Virus record (IMG/VR): IMGVR_UViG_3300031951_001022
Coordinates: 1-26,963 of that record
DNA length: 26,963 bases
Strand: one strand, 5' to 3'
From: a virus
Shown: piece by piece, positions 14,482 through 21,903 of the stretch
Position numbering within the stretch: position 1 is the first letter of the stretch
Layout: each line of letters opens with the position of its first letter
Notes under the pieces: generated by a model
Seen by the model: the letters and a program-made list of their open reading frames with translations, nothing else
Database searches by the model: none
What the model was told of the DNA's origin: nothing
Program-made: the position numbers and the translations under genes

Positions 14482-15274
14482 AATACCCGAGTATTTACAT
14501 AATCCTCGGCATTCAATATCAGTTGCACTGGTAGGGGCCGGGGGAAACGGTAGCGAAATGCTGACCAAGTTGGGCAGAATGGCCTATACCCTTAATGCGG
14601 TATACGGGCGTGACTTGTTTGTAACGCTAATAGATCCCGATACCGTTGAAGAACCCAATCTGGGCAGGCAGTTGTTTTGCGCCAGTGATTTAGGGCGATT
14701 TAAATCTGACGTATTAATAGAGCGGGTAAACCGGTTTTATGGTACCAACTGGGTGTCTAACCCTAAAGCAGTTGAAAAAAGTGATCTAAAAAGTAATCTT
14801 GTAATTAGCTGTACCGATAATGTTGCCAGTAGAAAATTGATTCATGACAATCTCCGTTATACTCATGATTTGTATTATCGCCATGAGTACGCTACCTATT
14901 TCTGGTTAGACATGGGTAATGATTTTACCAGTGGTAATATCATTTTATCCAGTAAGTGTAAGGAAATCAAAACTTACATGCCAGATGCCTTTGAAATATT
15001 CGGGGATATCAAAGACAATCCTTCTCGCCCAAGCTGTAGCCTTGCAGAAGCTATAGAAAAACAACACCTTTTAGTCAATCCTTTTGTAGCGGATCTTGCC
15101 AGTACCCTATTGTGGGAAGTGCTGACCAAGCCAGAAATTGACTATCAAGGGATATATTTTGACCTAAATGCCATGCGTGTAAGGAAAGTACCCGCAGGAT
15201 ATTACATCAAACCAAAGAAAAAGAAATGCAAAACACAACGTACAGAAACACCTTTGGCATTAGCCAGAGCATGA
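14468..15274 (+). CDS. PRTRC ThiF-family protein, E1-like adenylyltransferase
   Basis: A 268-residue ThiF/MoeB/E1-fold enzyme that should adenylate the C-terminal Gly of a ubiquitin-like or sulfur-carrier protein, here presumably PRTRC-C. The ATP loop is VGAGGNGSEM (22-31). The acidic end of the second strand is LIDPDTVEEPNLGRQ (54-68), with Asp56, Asn64, Arg67 and Gln68 in the E1 positions, and Lys79 follows in GRFKSD. CTDNVASR (115-122) gives the Asp117-x-x-x-x-Arg motif. SCSLAEAIEKQ (189-199) holds a conserved-looking Cys190; whether this or another Cys forms the thioester is open. The zinc-binding CxxC pairs of MoeB are absent. The ATG lies 14 bases before the PRTRC-B stop and the C-terminal 16 codons overlap the exonuclease gene. 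Confidence 0.9.
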   Translation: MSLIKIPEYLHNPRHSISVALVGAGGNGSEMLTKLGRMAYTLNAVYGRDLFVTLIDPDTVEEPNLGRQLFCASDLGRFKSDVLIERVNRFYGTNWVSNPKAVEKSDLKSNLVISCTDNVASRKLIHDNLRYTHDLYYRHEYATYFWLDMGNDFTSGNIILSSKCKEIKTYMPDAFEIFGDIKDNPSRPSCSLAEAIEKQHLLVNPFVADLASTLLWEVLTKPEIDYQGIYFDLNAMRVRKVPAGYYIKPKKKKCKTQRTETPLALARA

Positions 15275-16347
15275 TCAAGGACTTTCGCTGGATGACTCCC
15301 CAGCAATGGTACAACAAATACATACTTTACCAAGAGAAAAACGAGAAAGAAGCTGACCATTTGGATTACGGTTCACTAGTAGATACTTTGATGTTTACCC
15401 CAGAACTGTTGAAAGAGCGATTCTTTATAGCAGACGAAAACGTAAAACTGCCTTCTGATAGCGTTAAAAACATCATCGACACTCTTTATGCCGAACACGT
15501 ATCGGTTGATGAAACCTTGTTGTCAATCGGGGCCATTACCAGTAACCATGCCTTGGCGAATCTGAGCAATGAAATAATTGAAATTGCCCAACGCCCTGAA
15601 AACAATTACGGTAAAGGCTCTTATAAGCCGGAAAGAATCATCAAGGAAATCAATGAGAAAGGCGGTCAGTATTTCGAACTTAAGCTAAAAATTGGTAACC
15701 GAATCGTGATTTCAAATACCGATAACATGATGGCTTTGACCCAAAAGGAGATGCTACAAAGTCATCCCAGGACAAAAGCTTATTTTATTCAACAAGAAGG
15801 AGAAACTCTGTTGTTTCAATTTGAAGCCTTTATTCCCTATCATAGTTTTGATTTACCCAAGCCAGCGCTAATTGAGGCAAAAACAGAAGAACCTACCAAG
15901 CTTTTCAAAAAAGGTGCTTTGGATATTCTCCGAATCAATCATATCGAAAAGACAGTACGTATTGTCGATTTCAAGACCAGTTTTGATGCCCATAACTTCC
16001 TTAGCAGCATTAAAAAGTACGGATATTGCACTCAGCTTAGCTACTACTACGACTTGATAGAAAAATGGAAGTTTATCAATTACCCAGGCTACGAGATGCT
16101 AGCTCCAATCAACATTGTCATCGACAAAACTCAAACGGAACCCTACGTCTACGAGTACAACCTGGAAGATCTGGCGATTGAGAAAACCGGTTATAACAAC
16201 TTGAAAGGAGTAAAGGAAGGGTGGTCAAGCGTATTATCGACTATAATCTGGCACATCGAAAACCATGTCTGGTCGCCCAAGGAACTTTATAACAATGATA
16301 AAATCGCTGTAAAACTATATCAATGGGAATACGAAGCTACGAAGTAG
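15226..16347 (+). CDS. RecE-like PD-(D/E)XK exonuclease
   Basis: A 373-residue nuclease of the RecE/exodeoxyribonuclease VIII-like PD-(D/E)XK group. His45 precedes YGSLVDTLMF (48-57), the helix that carries the first conserved residues in this group. GALDILRI (230-237) supplies Asp233, VRIVDFKTS (244-252) supplies Asp248 and Lys250, and GYCTQLSYYYDL contains the downstream Gln-x-x-x-Tyr motif. It would resect double-stranded ends for annealing by the Sak4-like/SSB pair encoded near 5-6.6 kb. Its ATG is inside the ThiF gene (49-base overlap), so production is tied to the PRTRC cassette; nuclease genes next to PRTRC cassettes fit a role in DNA maintenance. Its end overlaps the next gene by 25 bases. 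Confidence 0.8.
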   Translation: MQNTTYRNTFGISQSMIKDFRWMTPQQWYNKYILYQEKNEKEADHLDYGSLVDTLMFTPELLKERFFIADENVKLPSDSVKNIIDTLYAEHVSVDETLLSIGAITSNHALANLSNEIIEIAQRPENNYGKGSYKPERIIKEINEKGGQYFELKLKIGNRIVISNTDNMMALTQKEMLQSHPRTKAYFIQQEGETLLFQFEAFIPYHSFDLPKPALIEAKTEEPTKLFKKGALDILRINHIEKTVRIVDFKTSFDAHNFLSSIKKYGYCTQLSYYYDLIEKWKFINYPGYEMLAPINIVIDKTQTEPYVYEYNLEDLAIEKTGYNNLKGVKEGWSSVLSTIIWHIENHVWSPKELYNNDKIAVKLYQWEYEATK

Positions 16348-16643
16348 GAGATTTTTGTTATTTGGTTTTTAATGAAAGCGCTTCTTATGTCATTTTACAA
16401 GTCAGGGTCAAGGAGTGCACCGGTAAATTTGAAGGTGACAAAATGATTCAGACCTTACGAATGGAACAGTATGGAAAGAATCAAGCATTTATTGACAAAG
16501 TAGTTATTCACAATAATGTTGAGAACAGTATGATTTTACCATTTTTTAAGGACGCTTTTGATCAATGCGAAAACGATAAACCCATTCATTTCCACGATAT
16601 AAATGGTAGTTTAACCGTATTAACAAAGGCTTTGAGCTTATGA
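16323..16643 (+). CDS. Hypothetical protein (106 aa)
   Basis: A 106-residue protein starting 25 bases inside the exonuclease gene and linked by ATGA to the next. The first part is beta-rich (EVGDFCYLVFNESASYVILQVRVKEC) with a turn typical of small SH3-like or Tudor-like barrels. The second half contains a short KPIHFHDINGS segment. No catalytic motif is evident: the two His in HFH do not form a JAB His-x-His-x7-Ser-x2-Asp motif. Unknown function; co-expressed with the exonuclease. Confidence 0.62.
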   Translation: MGIRSYEVGDFCYLVFNESASYVILQVRVKECTGKFEGDKMIQTLRMEQYGKNQAFIDKVVIHNNVENSMILPFFKDAFDQCENDKPIHFHDINGSLTVLTKALSL

Positions 16644-17038
16644 TTTTACAAAACGCATACGCTACTCCTGATGGTCATATATTAGTTTCGGATAATGATA
16701 AAAATGTTGAACATTTTGATTCGAAATCTAATATTTTGTTCCATATTTGTGGAGGTAAGGGATTATTAATTAATAACATTAATCACGAATGCACTCCTTA
16801 TTTTTTAACTGATGATTCTTCTTTAACTGAAATTAAAAACAAACTGCTTTGGCGAACAATTCCGGGACCAATTTGGGAACATAGCCAAGAAACAGCAGTA
16901 TACAAACCTTTATTAACACTTGAATCGGATCATCTTAAAGCAATTTTGTCAAAAAACATACCGCATTTACATAAGTATATAATAGGAAGAATACTATCAG
17001 ATCGTAAAGTAAAATTCAGATTACAACGAAAACCATAA
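16640..17038 (+). CDS. Hypothetical protein (132 aa)
   Basis: A 132-residue protein joined to the previous gene by ATGA. The first half is beta-rich and acidic (DGHILVSDNDKNVEHFDSKSNILFHICGGKG), then a loop with WRTIPGPIWEH, and the end is basic and helical (HKYIIGRILSDRKVKFRLQRKP), which could contact nucleic acid. I do not recognise the family. Codon use is more AT-rich than in the PRTRC genes just upstream. Confidence 0.6.
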   Translation: MILQNAYATPDGHILVSDNDKNVEHFDSKSNILFHICGGKGLLINNINHECTPYFLTDDSSLTEIKNKLLWRTIPGPIWEHSQETAVYKPLLTLESDHLKAILSKNIPHLHKYIIGRILSDRKVKFRLQRKP

Positions 17039-17052
17039 TACCTGTTAACACC

Positions 17053-17502
17053 ATGAAAACCCTTTGTTCTAATTCTTTACAAGAACTTGCTATGCAAGAA
17101 TATTTTAATGTGAAAGCATTTGGTTTGTTTAATAACATGTCGTTTAAAGAGTTTATTAAAACTACTAACGGATGCATTTATGGTTTTGTAGATAAAATGA
17201 TTAGCGGAAAATGCGATCCTAATTCAGTATATGCTTTAAAGACAATTCAAAAAACGTGTCAGTTTGTAACCAGTAACACTTTTGATGGGTTCGGTAAAGT
17301 ATTACCAGTTTCTTATGTTGATCAGTTTATTGATCATTACGGCCGGGTTTTAATTCACCGAGATCAAAAACAAAGTCTGATTGTCAATACTGAAATGCGG
17401 GTGTTATACTTTCTAACGCCTCTGGAAAACTTTATGAGATTTCCAGAGAATGAAACAGGATATCGAAATATGGAATTTGTCAGTAACCTACTGGCGACAT
17501 AA
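17053..17502 (+). CDS. Hypothetical protein (149 aa)
   Basis: Last gene of the plus-strand segment, 14 bases after the preceding gene and directly before a bidirectional terminator. The 149 residues are mostly helical in the first half (LQELAMQEYFNVKAFGLF, SFKEFIKTTNGCIYGFVDKM) with four cysteines spread too far apart for an obvious zinc site. A strand pair RVLIHRDQKQSLIVNTEMRVLYFLTP appears in the second half. No function assigned. Confidence 0.6.
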   Translation: MKTLCSNSLQELAMQEYFNVKAFGLFNNMSFKEFIKTTNGCIYGFVDKMISGKCDPNSVYALKTIQKTCQFVTSNTFDGFGKVLPVSYVDQFIDHYGRVLIHRDQKQSLIVNTEMRVLYFLTPLENFMRFPENETGYRNMEFVSNLLAT

Positions 17503-17504
17503 AC

Positions 17505-17535
17505 AAAAAACCCCGCTTTTTAGGCGGGGTTTTTC
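17505..17535. terminator. Bidirectional rho-independent terminator
   Basis: AAAAAACCCCGC (17505-17516) pairs with GCGGGGTTTTT (17525-17535) around a short T-rich loop. The A run on one side and T run on the other make it work on both strands. It separates the convergent plus-strand hypothetical gene and the minus-strand gene at 17538-17924. The stem core equals that of the terminator at 6618-6650. Confidence 0.88.
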
Positions 17536-17537
17536 TT

Positions 17538-17924
17538 TTACTCTGGACTTGTTATAATCAAGGGTTTTTCTTCTTTTTCGGCTCGCATCTCAGTAATGTG
17601 CTGAAAATACTTGGCAAGGTCTTCTTGGTATTTTTTGACTTTTTCTGGATCAGCAATAGTACCGTCTTGATTTTGATAAACAGGGGTTATCTTTTTCTCC
17701 ATTACTCCTTTCCTAAATACAGATTCGAAAGCCTGCATGAAAGGGAAAAATAATTCGTAAAAGTTGTGAAGTTCCTGAAACTGAGCACCGGTGATTTCAA
17801 ACTTTTCGCTAGGGCTCCAGGTAGGGATTTCTTGAAAATCGCGTACTGGGGGTTTTACTTGTTCTTCAGACATACTTTGTGTTTTTGGTTTGTACTTCTT
17901 GCCACGAGTTATTGAAACTGGCAT
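17538..17924 (-). CDS. Isolated minus-strand hypothetical protein (128 aa)
   Basis: A lone minus-strand gene set in a long run of plus-strand genes, with its own candidate promoter (TATATTTG, read from 17945 to 17938) and its own side of a bidirectional terminator. The ATG at 17924 is preferred over the TTG at 17930. The N-terminus is basic (SITRGKKYKPKTQ), followed by a Pro-rich stretch and then helices with aromatic clusters (FQELHNFYELFFPFMQAFESVF) and a charged C-terminal helix. There is no signal peptide or membrane segment. A monocistronic gene on the opposite strand, with an operator-like motif over its promoter, suggests a regulated or lysogenic gene, but the protein family is unknown to me and it has no clear HTH. 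Confidence 0.7.
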   Translation of the reverse strand: MPVSITRGKKYKPKTQSMSEEQVKPPVRDFQEIPTWSPSEKFEITGAQFQELHNFYELFFPFMQAFESVFRKGVMEKKITPVYQNQDGTIADPEKVKKYQEDLAKYFQHITEMRAEKEEKPLIITSPE

Positions 17925-17937
17925 ATTCAAATTTTGT

Positions 17938-17971
17938 CAAATATATTACTAAAAACGCTAATTCCACTAAT
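17938..17971 (-). promoter_or_regulatory. Divergent control region: -7 box and operator-like motif
   Basis: On the minus strand TATATTTG (17945-17938) is an exact Bacteroidota -7 box (TAnnTTTG) about 14 bases upstream of the ATG at 17924; a -33 TTTG is not clear. Overlapping it is TTAGTAATAT (minus strand of 17943-17952), identical to 22602-22611 on the plus strand. CTAAT-TCCA-CTAAT (17958-17971) has the same spacing as the pair at 10235-10248. The arrangement places a possible regulator over this promoter and upstream of the ligase operon. Confidence 0.5.
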
Positions 17972-17992
17972 ATTTAATTAATTTTAAACCGC

Positions 17993-19054
17993 ATGACAAC
18001 ACTATACAAAAAGGATTCTAAAGGAAAAATTAGGATCCTCAATATCTACACAGAAGGTGCCGAACTGGTACAAGAGGCAGGATTACTTGAAGGTTCTTTG
18101 GTGATGAACCGTAAGGTTTGCAAGCCTAAAAACGAAGGTCGTTCCAATGCAACCACACCGGAAGAACAGGCCATATCTGAAATGGAAAGCAAAATAGCCG
18201 AAAAGCTAAAAGAGGATTATTTCCGCACTCAGGAAGAAGCGCAAACCATACAGGTCATTCTTCCTATGCTAGCGAAAGACTACAAAGAACATAATCACAA
18301 GATCGACTGGCGTACAGCGGCCATACAGCCCAAATTAGACGGTATGCGCGCTCTTGGGGTAACTGGTCCAAACGCTACGCTAACGTCAAGGGAAGGCAGC
18401 CCTATCACGACCATGGATCATATCATCGCTGATCTGAAAAGATTACCGGAAGGAATGATACTGGACGGTGAGTTATACGCTCATGGGGTAAGTTTTCAGG
18501 AAAATATGAAACTCATTAAGAAGTATCGTCCTGATCATTCAGAATCAGTAAAATATCATGTTTATGATACAATAGCGGATCTCCGTTTTGAAACCAGGTT
18601 CCGCATGATGCTGTATGAAATTGAGCAAATGCTGGTAGATACCATCATTCCAGTAGCTACTCATTTTACGGTTACTTCTTCAGAACTGATAGATCTGCAC
18701 ACTTTGAACATATCTAACGGGTATGAAGGCACAATGGTACGCTGGGGCAACGAAGGGTATAAAATTAACGGTCGATCTGAGCATCTGCTGAAATACAAAG
18801 ATTTCAGGGACATAGCACTGCCTATTGTTGACATTAAGCCTTCCGATGCCCGGCCCGAGTGGGGTCAGCCGGTCTTTAATCTGAACGGTAAGGAATTCTC
18901 ATCTGGTTTACGCTACTCTCATCAGGAGCGTAGAGAGTTTTTAATCAACAAAGACCAGTACATCGGCAAGACTGCGGAGATCCGCTTCTTTGAATACACT
19001 CATGACGGACTGCCCAGGTTTCCGGTAATGGTAGGAATTCGTAACGATAAATAA
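17993..19054 (+). CDS. ATP-dependent DNA ligase with N-terminal WGR-like region
   Basis: A 353-residue ligase that seals nicks using ATP. The N-terminal 60 residues (LYKKDSKGKIRILNIYTEGAELVQEAGLLEG ... NEGRSNATTPEEQA) match the WGR-like domain common in phage ligases of this type. The nucleotidyltransferase core follows: motif I QPKLDGMRAL (112-121) with catalytic Lys114, motif III ILDGELY (156-162), motif IV EGTMVRW (245-251) and motif V LLKYKD (265-270). The OB domain ends with an RFFEYTHDGLPRFP segment typical of phage ligases. Length fits. It is the first gene of the third plus-strand operon, downstream of the divergent control region, with the methyltransferase 5 bases after it. Confidence 0.93.
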   Translation: MTTLYKKDSKGKIRILNIYTEGAELVQEAGLLEGSLVMNRKVCKPKNEGRSNATTPEEQAISEMESKIAEKLKEDYFRTQEEAQTIQVILPMLAKDYKEHNHKIDWRTAAIQPKLDGMRALGVTGPNATLTSREGSPITTMDHIIADLKRLPEGMILDGELYAHGVSFQENMKLIKKYRPDHSESVKYHVYDTIADLRFETRFRMMLYEIEQMLVDTIIPVATHFTVTSSELIDLHTLNISNGYEGTMVRWGNEGYKINGRSEHLLKYKDFRDIALPIVDIKPSDARPEWGQPVFNLNGKEFSSGLRYSHQERREFLINKDQYIGKTAEIRFFEYTHDGLPRFPVMVGIRNDK

Positions 19055-19059
19055 AAGCT

Positions 19060-19749
19060 ATGAATACATTATTTGAAATCGGGCCGAATAGAAAAGACGA
19101 ATGGTTGACACCGCCATATATAGTCAAATCGCTTGGTGAATTTGATCTGGATCCATGTTCTCCAATAAACCGACCATGGACTACCGCAAAGAATCATTAT
19201 ACGGAATTGGATAATGGATTAACCAAATCCTGGTTTGGTCGAGTTTGGTGCAATCCTCCTTATTCTGATCTGGAAAGATGGTTGAAAAAATGCAGTTATC
19301 ACCAAAATTGCATTGCTTTAACCTTTGCTAGAGTAGACACCCGACTATTTCAACACAATGTTTTTGTAAACGCGTATTCACTGTTTTTCTTTAAAGGAAG
19401 GCTTCAGTTTTATCATGTTGACGGTACTAAACCAAAAGTTAATGCAGGTGCTCCTTCCGTACTAATTTCTTTCAATGAAGAAAACGCTGAAGCTATTGAT
19501 ATTGCAAAGTTAAACGGCACACACATTCCTCTATTTTCAAATGTATTTGTAGTAGGTACAACACCGACTTGGATATCTATTGTAAAAATAGCGGTCAGAC
19601 GTAATGGCAATGAAGATTTAAAGGCATTGTACGAAATGGTAGAACGTATTGCTCCGGATAAAGTGCAAAAAAATCAACACTGGAAGGCTAAAGTCCGACA
19701 GCAGATTCAGAGAATTCGTAAATCTAATGAAGAAATATGCTTGAATTAA
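19060..19749 (+). CDS. Phage DNA N6-adenine methyltransferase (Dam type)
   Basis: A 229-residue methyltransferase of the phage DNA_N-6-adenine family, transferring a methyl group from SAM to adenine. DEWLTPPY (13-20) and FDLDPCSP (28-35) form the SAM-binding side, NGLTKSWFGRVWCNPPYSD (52-70) contains the catalytic NPPY (65-68), and a C-terminal helical part is basic (KVRQQIQRIRK). The order and spacing are typical, although the protein has about 50 residues more than the shortest members. It probably protects phage DNA from host restriction or marks it. It overlaps the PP-loop gene by 13 bases, so the two are produced together. Confidence 0.88.
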   Translation: MNTLFEIGPNRKDEWLTPPYIVKSLGEFDLDPCSPINRPWTTAKNHYTELDNGLTKSWFGRVWCNPPYSDLERWLKKCSYHQNCIALTFARVDTRLFQHNVFVNAYSLFFFKGRLQFYHVDGTKPKVNAGAPSVLISFNEENAEAIDIAKLNGTHIPLFSNVFVVGTTPTWISIVKIAVRRNGNEDLKALYEMVERIAPDKVQKNQHWKAKVRQQIQRIRKSNEEICLN

Positions 19750-20639
19750 TCAAATACGCTATTGAAAAAGGCGCTATTCTGGTAGGCAGTGTATCGGGAG
19801 GTAAAGATGGTCAGGCAATGGTAAAAACGCTGGTCAACAATAAGTTTCCCGTTACGCTGCTTATTCATGCTGATCTGGGCCGCGTAGAATGGCCCGACAG
19901 TATAAAAATGTGCAAGCGTCAAAGTGAAGAACTTAACATACCGTTAATAACAGTTACTAGACACGATGGACTGGATCTACTGGCCTACTGGCAACGTAGA
20001 ATGTACAAGTTAATGAGTAAAGGTAAACCGTTTTGGAGTAGCGCGAAACAACGTTACTGCACATCGGACCTCAAAAGAGAGCCCATAAATAAATACTTCC
20101 GATCGCTACCCAGTAATTTCATTATCAGCTGTGAAGGTATTCGTGCTGAAGAAAGCTCAGCCAGAGCTAAAAAGTCACCGTTAAGTATTCGAAAAGAAAT
20201 CACTTCTACGTATTACGATGGAATGAGTGTGATTGAAGCCATAGCGAATTTCAATCCTAAAAAGCGACTGGCGCTGACTTGGTACCCTGTATTCAACTAC
20301 ACATTGGAAGATGTTTGGTTAACCTATGGAATGACCATGACTGATGCAGAAATGGCTAGGCATGCCTACGCTTGTGACAAAAAGGTACCGGAATGGTGGC
20401 CTTTTCATCCAGCCTATGCTTTTGGCAATGATCGGGTAAGCTGCATCTTCTGCGTTCTCGGTAGCATAAACGATTTGAAAGTAGGTGCTAAACATAATCC
20501 AGATCTATTGGACGAAATGATTCACATGGAAGATGTATCTGATGCAACATTCAGGCACAATTGGTCGCTTCGCAACCTTAAAGAACCGGAAAAACCAAAG
20601 ACTGAAAAAGGTCCTTTCATGCAAGCAATCTTTGAATAA
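19737..20639 (+). CDS. PAPS-reductase-like PP-loop protein
   Basis: A 300-residue ATP-pyrophosphatase of the PAPS reductase / DndC-like superfamily. SVSGGKDGQA (18-27) is the PP-loop (SGGKDS in most members, with Gly for Ser here). RYCTSDLKREP (107-117) carries the conserved Cys-Thr-x-x-Leu-Lys block, GIRAEES (134-140) is the family's GxRxxES motif, and YPVFNYTLEDVW (183-194) is the usual C-terminal strand-helix. Cys236 and Cys239 form a CxxC (CIFC) suggesting a metal or Fe-S site. Real PAPS reductases act in sulfate assimilation; phage relatives are often linked with nucleic-acid modification. Next to a DNA methyltransferase, a DNA or nucleotide modification role is an inference. It precedes the HAD gene by 10 bases. 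Confidence 0.8.
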   Translation: MLELIKYAIEKGAILVGSVSGGKDGQAMVKTLVNNKFPVTLLIHADLGRVEWPDSIKMCKRQSEELNIPLITVTRHDGLDLLAYWQRRMYKLMSKGKPFWSSAKQRYCTSDLKREPINKYFRSLPSNFIISCEGIRAEESSARAKKSPLSIRKEITSTYYDGMSVIEAIANFNPKKRLALTWYPVFNYTLEDVWLTYGMTMTDAEMARHAYACDKKVPEWWPFHPAYAFGNDRVSCIFCVLGSINDLKVGAKHNPDLLDEMIHMEDVSDATFRHNWSLRNLKEPEKPKTEKGPFMQAIFE

Positions 20640-20649
20640 AATACATGCA

Positions 20650-21003
20650 ATGATAATAGCAATCGATTTTGACGGCACAATCGCTGAACTTAACTATCCT
20701 GAGTGTGGGGCCTTAAAACTCCACGCTAAGGATGTTATTAATCGCCTTTACGATAGAGGGCATGAAATCATTATTTGGACTTGCCGATGGGATGAACCAT
20801 TAGGCTTGTGCAAGACATTTCTCCATGAACACGGTATCAAATACCACAAAATCAACGAACACGTAGAACGCCTAATAGAAATGTACGGTAACGACACTCG
20901 AAAGATATCTGCTGACATTTACATAGACGACAGACAACTAGGTGGATTACCTGATTGCTGGTTGGAAATTGAACACATTTTACACGAAAAACACTTGTTA
21001 TGA
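20650..21003 (+). CDS. HAD-type phosphatase
   Basis: A 117-residue HAD-superfamily phosphohydrolase. IAIDFDGT (3-10) contains the nucleophile and acid/base pair Asp6 and Asp8. IIWTCR (41-46) supplies the motif II Thr44, and YIDDRQ (91-96) is motif IV with Asp93/Asp94. It has no cap domain, so it is of the minimal phage type, likely acting on a small phosphorylated substrate or a DNA/RNA 3' phosphate. The start at 20650 is used, since the longer frame from 20533 is a shadow of the PP-loop gene. Its last four bases overlap the dNMP kinase start (ATGA). Confidence 0.82.
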   Translation: MIIAIDFDGTIAELNYPECGALKLHAKDVINRLYDRGHEIIIWTCRWDEPLGLCKTFLHEHGIKYHKINEHVERLIEMYGNDTRKISADIYIDDRQLGGLPDCWLEIEHILHEKHLL

Positions 21004-21824
21004 TTATAGGAATAAATGGATATGCTAAGTCTGGTAAAGACACTTTCGCCAATATTTGGAACAATCTCGCCCAAGGATTTACTGCAGATGATATTATAGG
21101 TCATTTGGAAGAAAATGACAACTTTACGATTAACCCTTATATGCTTAATATATGGGAAGTAAAGAAATGGGCAAAGAAATTAAAGCAATTTGCTTCTGTT
21201 CTTACAGGAATTTCAGAGTATGAATTTGAAAAGCAACAAGTGAAAGATAGTTTTCTACCAGAGCAATGGGATTACTATCAAATCGAAGCGGCATGGCCTG
21301 ACGGCGATATTCGCTTATATACAAATACCCGGTTTATTTCTGAAAAAGATGCTTTTTCCTATCTCCATAGTAGAGGTAGAACATTTAATGGTTATTATGA
21401 TTTAAAAACAAAACGTATAAGAATGACAGTCAGGCAATTCCTTCAGGAGTTAGGTACTGATGCCATTCGCAACGGTTTACATCCCAACACCTGGGTAAAC
21501 GCACTCATGCATGAGTATGAGCCGAATAAAGGTTCTAATTGGCTCATTTCTGATACTCGCTTCCCTAATGAAGCCGAAGCAATTAAAAAGTGCGATGGGT
21601 TAGTTATTCGTATCAACAGAAAAAACGTTAAGCCAATTAACGCTCACGAAAGCGAAACCGCTCTGGACAATTGGAATTTTGATTACACCATTGAGAACAA
21701 TAAAGGATTAAAAACATTTGTCGCAAATGTAGAAAATCTGTTTAATCAAATCAAGTTAGATGAACATAATAAAAAAACTGCTTGCGCTGATACGCAAAAA
21801 CAAAACCAACCCTTACAAGCCTGA
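21000..21824 (+). CDS. Deoxynucleoside monophosphate kinase
   Basis: A 274-residue phage dNMP kinase that would phosphorylate dNMPs to dNDPs for phage DNA synthesis. The P-loop is GYAKSGKDT (7-15) at the N-terminus. TVRQFLQELGTDAIRNGLHPNTWVN and LISDTRFPNEAEAI are the hallmark mid-protein motifs, and HESETALD with DYTIENN near the end are typical of this family. Unlike T4 gp1 it has an insert between the P-loop and the TVRQFLQ motif (about residues 90-135) with EQWDYYQIEAAWPDG. The last 65 bases are shared with a small basic gene in another frame. Confidence 0.85.
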   Translation: MIIGINGYAKSGKDTFANIWNNLAQGFTADDIIGHLEENDNFTINPYMLNIWEVKKWAKKLKQFASVLTGISEYEFEKQQVKDSFLPEQWDYYQIEAAWPDGDIRLYTNTRFISEKDAFSYLHSRGRTFNGYYDLKTKRIRMTVRQFLQELGTDAIRNGLHPNTWVNALMHEYEPNKGSNWLISDTRFPNEAEAIKKCDGLVIRINRKNVKPINAHESETALDNWNFDYTIENNKGLKTFVANVENLFNQIKLDEHNKKTACADTQKQNQPLQA

Positions 21825-21903
21825 CGTAGAAGTTAACTTTGCACCGGTTGTCAAGCGATTACTGGTTAAGAAAAAGACAATTAAGCAACAACCTAAATTC
21901 TGA
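21760..21903 (+). CDS. Small basic protein (47 aa)
   Basis: A short frame in a different register from the kinase, overlapping its last 65 bases. Its stop is fused to the next start as TGATG at 21901-21905, which is the strongest argument that it is translated and that it couples to the zinc-finger gene. Lys/Arg-rich at both ends (IIKKLLALIRKNKT ... KRLLVKKKTIK) with a short neutral centre, so a nucleic-acid contact is conceivable. Without it there would be a 78-base gap here, unusual in this packed operon. Confidence 0.55.
   Translation: MNIIKKLLALIRKNKTNPYKPDVEVNFAPVVKRLLVKKKTIKQQPKF

Noticed and set aside
16323-16643. JAB-type deconjugase for the PRTRC system (because of an HFH motif)
   Set aside because: The downstream Ser and Asp of the JAB motif are missing and the protein is too short and beta-rich in a different pattern.
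17925-17930. TTG start for the minus-strand gene
   Set aside because: An ATG two codons later lies at a better distance from the TATATTTG box, and the two extra residues add nothing recognisable.
20533-20649. Upstream extension of the HAD gene
   Set aside because: Lies inside the PP-loop gene; the HAD motif IAIDFDGT begins three residues after the ATG at 20650, as usual.
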